DNA of 64,000 nt from Pseudarthrobacter oxydans. GTDB taxonomy: Bacteria > Actinomycetota > Actinomycetes > Actinomycetales > Micrococcaceae. The stretch is from the NCBI RefSeq assembly GCF_030812335.1, contig NZ_JAUSSN010000004.1, forward strand, positions 62,001 through 126,000, read 5' to 3'. Within the stretch, counting starts at the first letter, position 1, and each line of letters opens with the position of its first letter. Made by a program: the position numbers and the translations under genes. The notes beneath the pieces are model-generated. The model searched no databases. It worked only from the letters and a program-made list of their open reading frames with translations, and was not told the origin of the DNA. This document shows positions 62,169 to 64,000 of this stretch, piece after piece.

Positions 62169-63161
62169 TCAGCGGTCGGCGGCGAGCACCGCGTGGACCC
62201 GGCGCAGGCGCTCCAGCCACCACTCGCGGCGCTCCGGCGCGGCCTCGTATTCGGCCAGCAGCCCCGGATCGGCGGCGACGTCGCGGACCCGGATGGCGCC
62301 GTCGTTGGGCACCAGGGAGTCCCGGGTGACGTCGGCGGCGAGCAGCGACACGGTCCCCAGCCCGCAGGCGTACGGCAGTTCAGGCAGCGCGGCGGCGAGC
62401 GCCAGTCCGGCGCGGATCCCCACGGAGGTGTCCAGCGCGGAGCTGACGACGGCGGGGAGCCCGGCCTGCGCCACGATGTCCAGGGCGCGCCGCACTCCCC
62501 CGAGCGGTGCCACCTTCACGACGATCAGGTCCGCGGCGCCGGCACGGGCCACCTTGAGCGGGTCCTCCTCCTTGCGCACGCTTTCGTCCGCGGCGATCAG
62601 CACCGGGACCCCGGCGGCGCGCAGCCGGCGGCGGACCTCGGCGAGGCCGGCGATGTCCGGCACCGGCTGTTCGGCGTATTCGAGCCCGACGGCGGCCAGC
62701 CGGGTGAGTGCCGCGACAGCGGTCGGGACATCCCAGCCGCCGTTCGCGTCCACGCGGATCGCGGCGTCCGGGAGCGCGGCGCGGACCGCGGCGACCCGGG
62801 CGGCGTCGTCGTCGAGGCTCTGCCCGGGCTCGGCGACCTTGATTTTGACGGCGTCCACCCGGCCGAAGCGGGCCAGGATTTCCGGGACCCGGTCCGCGGC
62901 GATGGCGGGGACCGTGGCGTTGACCGGAATCAGCTCACGGAGCGGCTCCGGGAAGCCCTGCCAGCCGGCCTCGACGGCGGCGGCGAGCCAGCGGGAGGCT
63001 TCCGGGTCGCCGTACTCCGGGAAGGGGCAGAACTCGCCCCAGCCCCGCGGGCCGTCCAGCAGCAGGGCCTCGCGCTGGAGGATGCCGCGGAACTTCACCC
63101 GCATCGGCAGGCTCACCACGTGCGCGCCGGCGAGGAGTTCCTCCAGGTCGGGAAGCTGCAC
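62169..63161 (-). CDS. menC: o-succinylbenzoate synthase
   Basis: 330 residues, enolase superfamily enzyme dehydrating SHCHC to o-succinylbenzoate. Substrate-side Lys in DAVKIKVAEPG, metal ligands in IRVDANGGWDVPTA (Asp), LEYAEQPVPDIAGL (Glu) and VLIAADESVRKEED (Asp/Glu), and the second Lys in LIVVKVAPLGGV. GTG start at 63161, 3 nt after the stop of a 51-residue membrane protein gene, with GAGGA close to the start. Third menaquinone gene group of the window; menB, menE and menA are not here. Confidence 0.94.
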   Translation of the reverse strand: MQLPDLEELLAGAHVVSLPMRVKFRGILQREALLLDGPRGWGEFCPFPEYGDPEASRWLAAAVEAGWQGFPEPLRELIPVNATVPAIAADRVPEILARFGRVDAVKIKVAEPGQSLDDDAARVAAVRAALPDAAIRVDANGGWDVPTAVAALTRLAAVGLEYAEQPVPDIAGLAEVRRRLRAAGVPVLIAADESVRKEEDPLKVARAGAADLIVVKVAPLGGVRRALDIVAQAGLPAVVSSALDTSVGIRAGLALAAALPELPYACGLGTVSLLAADVTRDSLVPNDGAIRVRDVAADPGLLAEYEAAPERREWWLERLRRVHAVLAADR

Positions 63162-63164
63162 TCC

Positions 63165-63320
63165 TCAGCCCACCGTCGCGTCGGTCAGGTTGGTGAGGTC
63201 CGCCAGCCAGGGGAAGGCAAACTCGACCAGCAGGAACAGCGCCCCCGTCAGGAGCGCGGCCGAGAGCAGGATCCGCAACCAGAGCGGCCCGGGAAGGTGC
63301 TGAAAAAGCCAAAGGTACAT
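63165..63320 (-). CDS. small single-helix membrane protein between sortase and menC
   Basis: 51 residues: MYLWLFQHLPGPLWLRILLS, then a hydrophobic helix and VEFAFPWLADLTNLTDATVG. One membrane segment near 13-36. ATG at 63320 has AAAGG 7 nt upstream; it begins 3 nt after the sortase stop and ends 3 nt before the menC start, so it is tightly packed in an operon. No family name is known to me. Confidence 0.8.
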   Translation of the reverse strand: MYLWLFQHLPGPLWLRILLSAALLTGALFLLVEFAFPWLADLTNLTDATVG

Positions 63321-63323
63321 GGT

Positions 63324-64000
63324 CTAGCCTTTCCCCTGCAGTGCGGCGAGCTGTTGGGCGATGGGCGCCGGGGGCCCTGCGCTGAGCGGCTGCCAGGAGT
63401 CGAAGGCCGAGTAGGCGATGATGCGCTCCTCGGACCCGAAGAGCGGGTTGCAGCTGGTCAGGGTCAGGAGCCGCTGCTCCGGCACCGCCCCGGGCTGGGT
63501 CGGCACCGGCAGGATCACGTCGGTCCGGTCCGGCAGGACGATCTCCTGGTTCCGGAAAACGTAGGTGTAGAAGCCGTCGGCGGTCTGGACGTAGATCTTG
63601 TCCCCGGGCACGAGGGTGTGGATGTTGTCGAGCACCGCGCCGTGGGTCTGGCGGTGGCCTGCCATGACGAAGTTCCCCACGGCGCCGGGCATCGCCGTGC
63701 CCGCGTAGCGGCCCAAGCCCAGGGTGTCGATGACGTCGCTGCTGGTGCCCTCGATGATCGGGCGGCTGTAGTCGGCGCCGAAGCGGGGAATGTAGATGAC
63801 CCCGATCGCCGTTCCGTGGGCCGGCGCCGTGCCGACCGGCGTGGCCGCGGGGTCCGCCGGGGCCGCCGGGACCGCCGGGTCCGCAGCCGACGGATCAGCG
63901 ATGGGCGCCTGGTGTTCCTGGACGAACTGCTTCACGGCAGCGCCCTGGGCGGCGTCCGCCTCGACGTTGGTCCACCACAGCTGCCAGGCGACGAACAGCA
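63324..64000 (-). CDS. class E sortase, 5' end beyond the right edge
   Basis: The frame is open to the edge, so only the C-terminal 225 residues are seen. Upstream of a GTG at 63935 it encodes LLFVAWQLWWTNVEADAAQG, a membrane helix, so the true start is outside. The catalytic set is complete: His in VMAGHRQTHGAVL, Cys in LLTLTSCNPLFG, Arg in SEERIIAYS. An Ala/Pro/Asp-rich linker precedes the domain. Class E sortases anchor LAXTG proteins or process pili in high-GC actinobacteria. First of the sortase-small protein-menC operon within the window. Confidence 0.9.
   Translation of the reverse strand, partial: LFVAWQLWWTNVEADAAQGAAVKQFVQEHQAPIADPSAADPAVPAAPADPAATPVGTAPAHGTAIGVIYIPRFGADYSRPIIEGTSSDVIDTLGLGRYAGTAMPGAVGNFVMAGHRQTHGAVLDNIHTLVPGDKIYVQTADGFYTYVFRNQEIVLPDRTDVILPVPTQPGAVPEQRLLTLTSCNPLFGSEERIIAYSAFDSWQPLSAGPPAPIAQQLAALQGKG

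Overview
The window is typical of a high-GC actinobacterium of the Micrococcaceae, closest in gene content to Arthrobacter/Pseudarthrobacter. The signs are many GTG starts, stop/start overlaps (GTGA, ATGA), several genes that appear to be leaderless with a -10 box 6-9 nt before the start codon, menaquinone as the quinone, a class E sortase, a GAF-ANTAR regulator, a PucR-type regulator of GABA genes and a ferredoxin-dependent sulfite reductase. It reads as chromosomal sequence throughout: I see no rRNA, tRNA, CRISPR array, transposase or phage gene.

Layout. 1-2.5 kb: TetR regulator and an APC amino acid permease. 2.5-7.3 kb: alcohol oxidation operon (acetaldehyde dehydrogenase, Zn alcohol dehydrogenase, DUF779) with its GAF-domain regulator. 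7.3-8.1 kb: repeat-rich non-coding stretch. 8.1-12.7 kb: ferredoxin-NADP reductase paralogue 1, RarD-type exporter, tandem universal stress protein, AMIN-like lipoprotein. 12.9-17.3 kb: GABA/putrescine catabolism (gabT, patD) with a divergent PucR regulator. 17.6-21.2 kb: PPK2 polyphosphate kinase with a P-type ATPase. 21.4-27.6 kb: CynX/NimT transporter with a GntR regulator, small membrane proteins, DUF1206 protein, topoisomerase IB, GAF-ANTAR protein.

27.8-43.2 kb is a sulfur assimilation island: ferredoxin-NADP reductase paralogue 2, cysG, a sulfonate-type ABC transporter (ssuABC) behind a candidate leader peptide, cysN-cysD-cysH-sulfite reductase, and a sirohydrochlorin chelatase. It also carries an ABM-domain protein, an SRPBCC protein, rtcB and one hypothetical gene. 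Its most striking feature is an 80-nt promoter block that aligns without gaps in front of cysG, the ssu leader ORF and the sulfite reductase. This points to one activator for siroheme supply, sulfonate uptake, sulfate activation and sulfite reduction.

43.2-64 kb is dominated by menaquinone biosynthesis (menF, menD, menC, menG, a menJ-like reductase, a polyprenyl diphosphate synthase) interleaved with a TRIC channel, a SUKH-like protein, two AbiEi-type orphan genes, a polar amino acid ABC transporter, argS, a PhoX phosphatase, a MarR regulator and a sortase cut by the right edge. MenF, MenD and ArgS each carry an in-frame Gly/Ala/Thr-rich insertion. Three dispersed repeat families (GGGGTCA palindromes at gene 3' ends; 31-32-bp periodic arrays on both sides of phoX; ~110-bp GTATAC-containing units at 7.6 and 54.7 kb) fill several intergenic regions.
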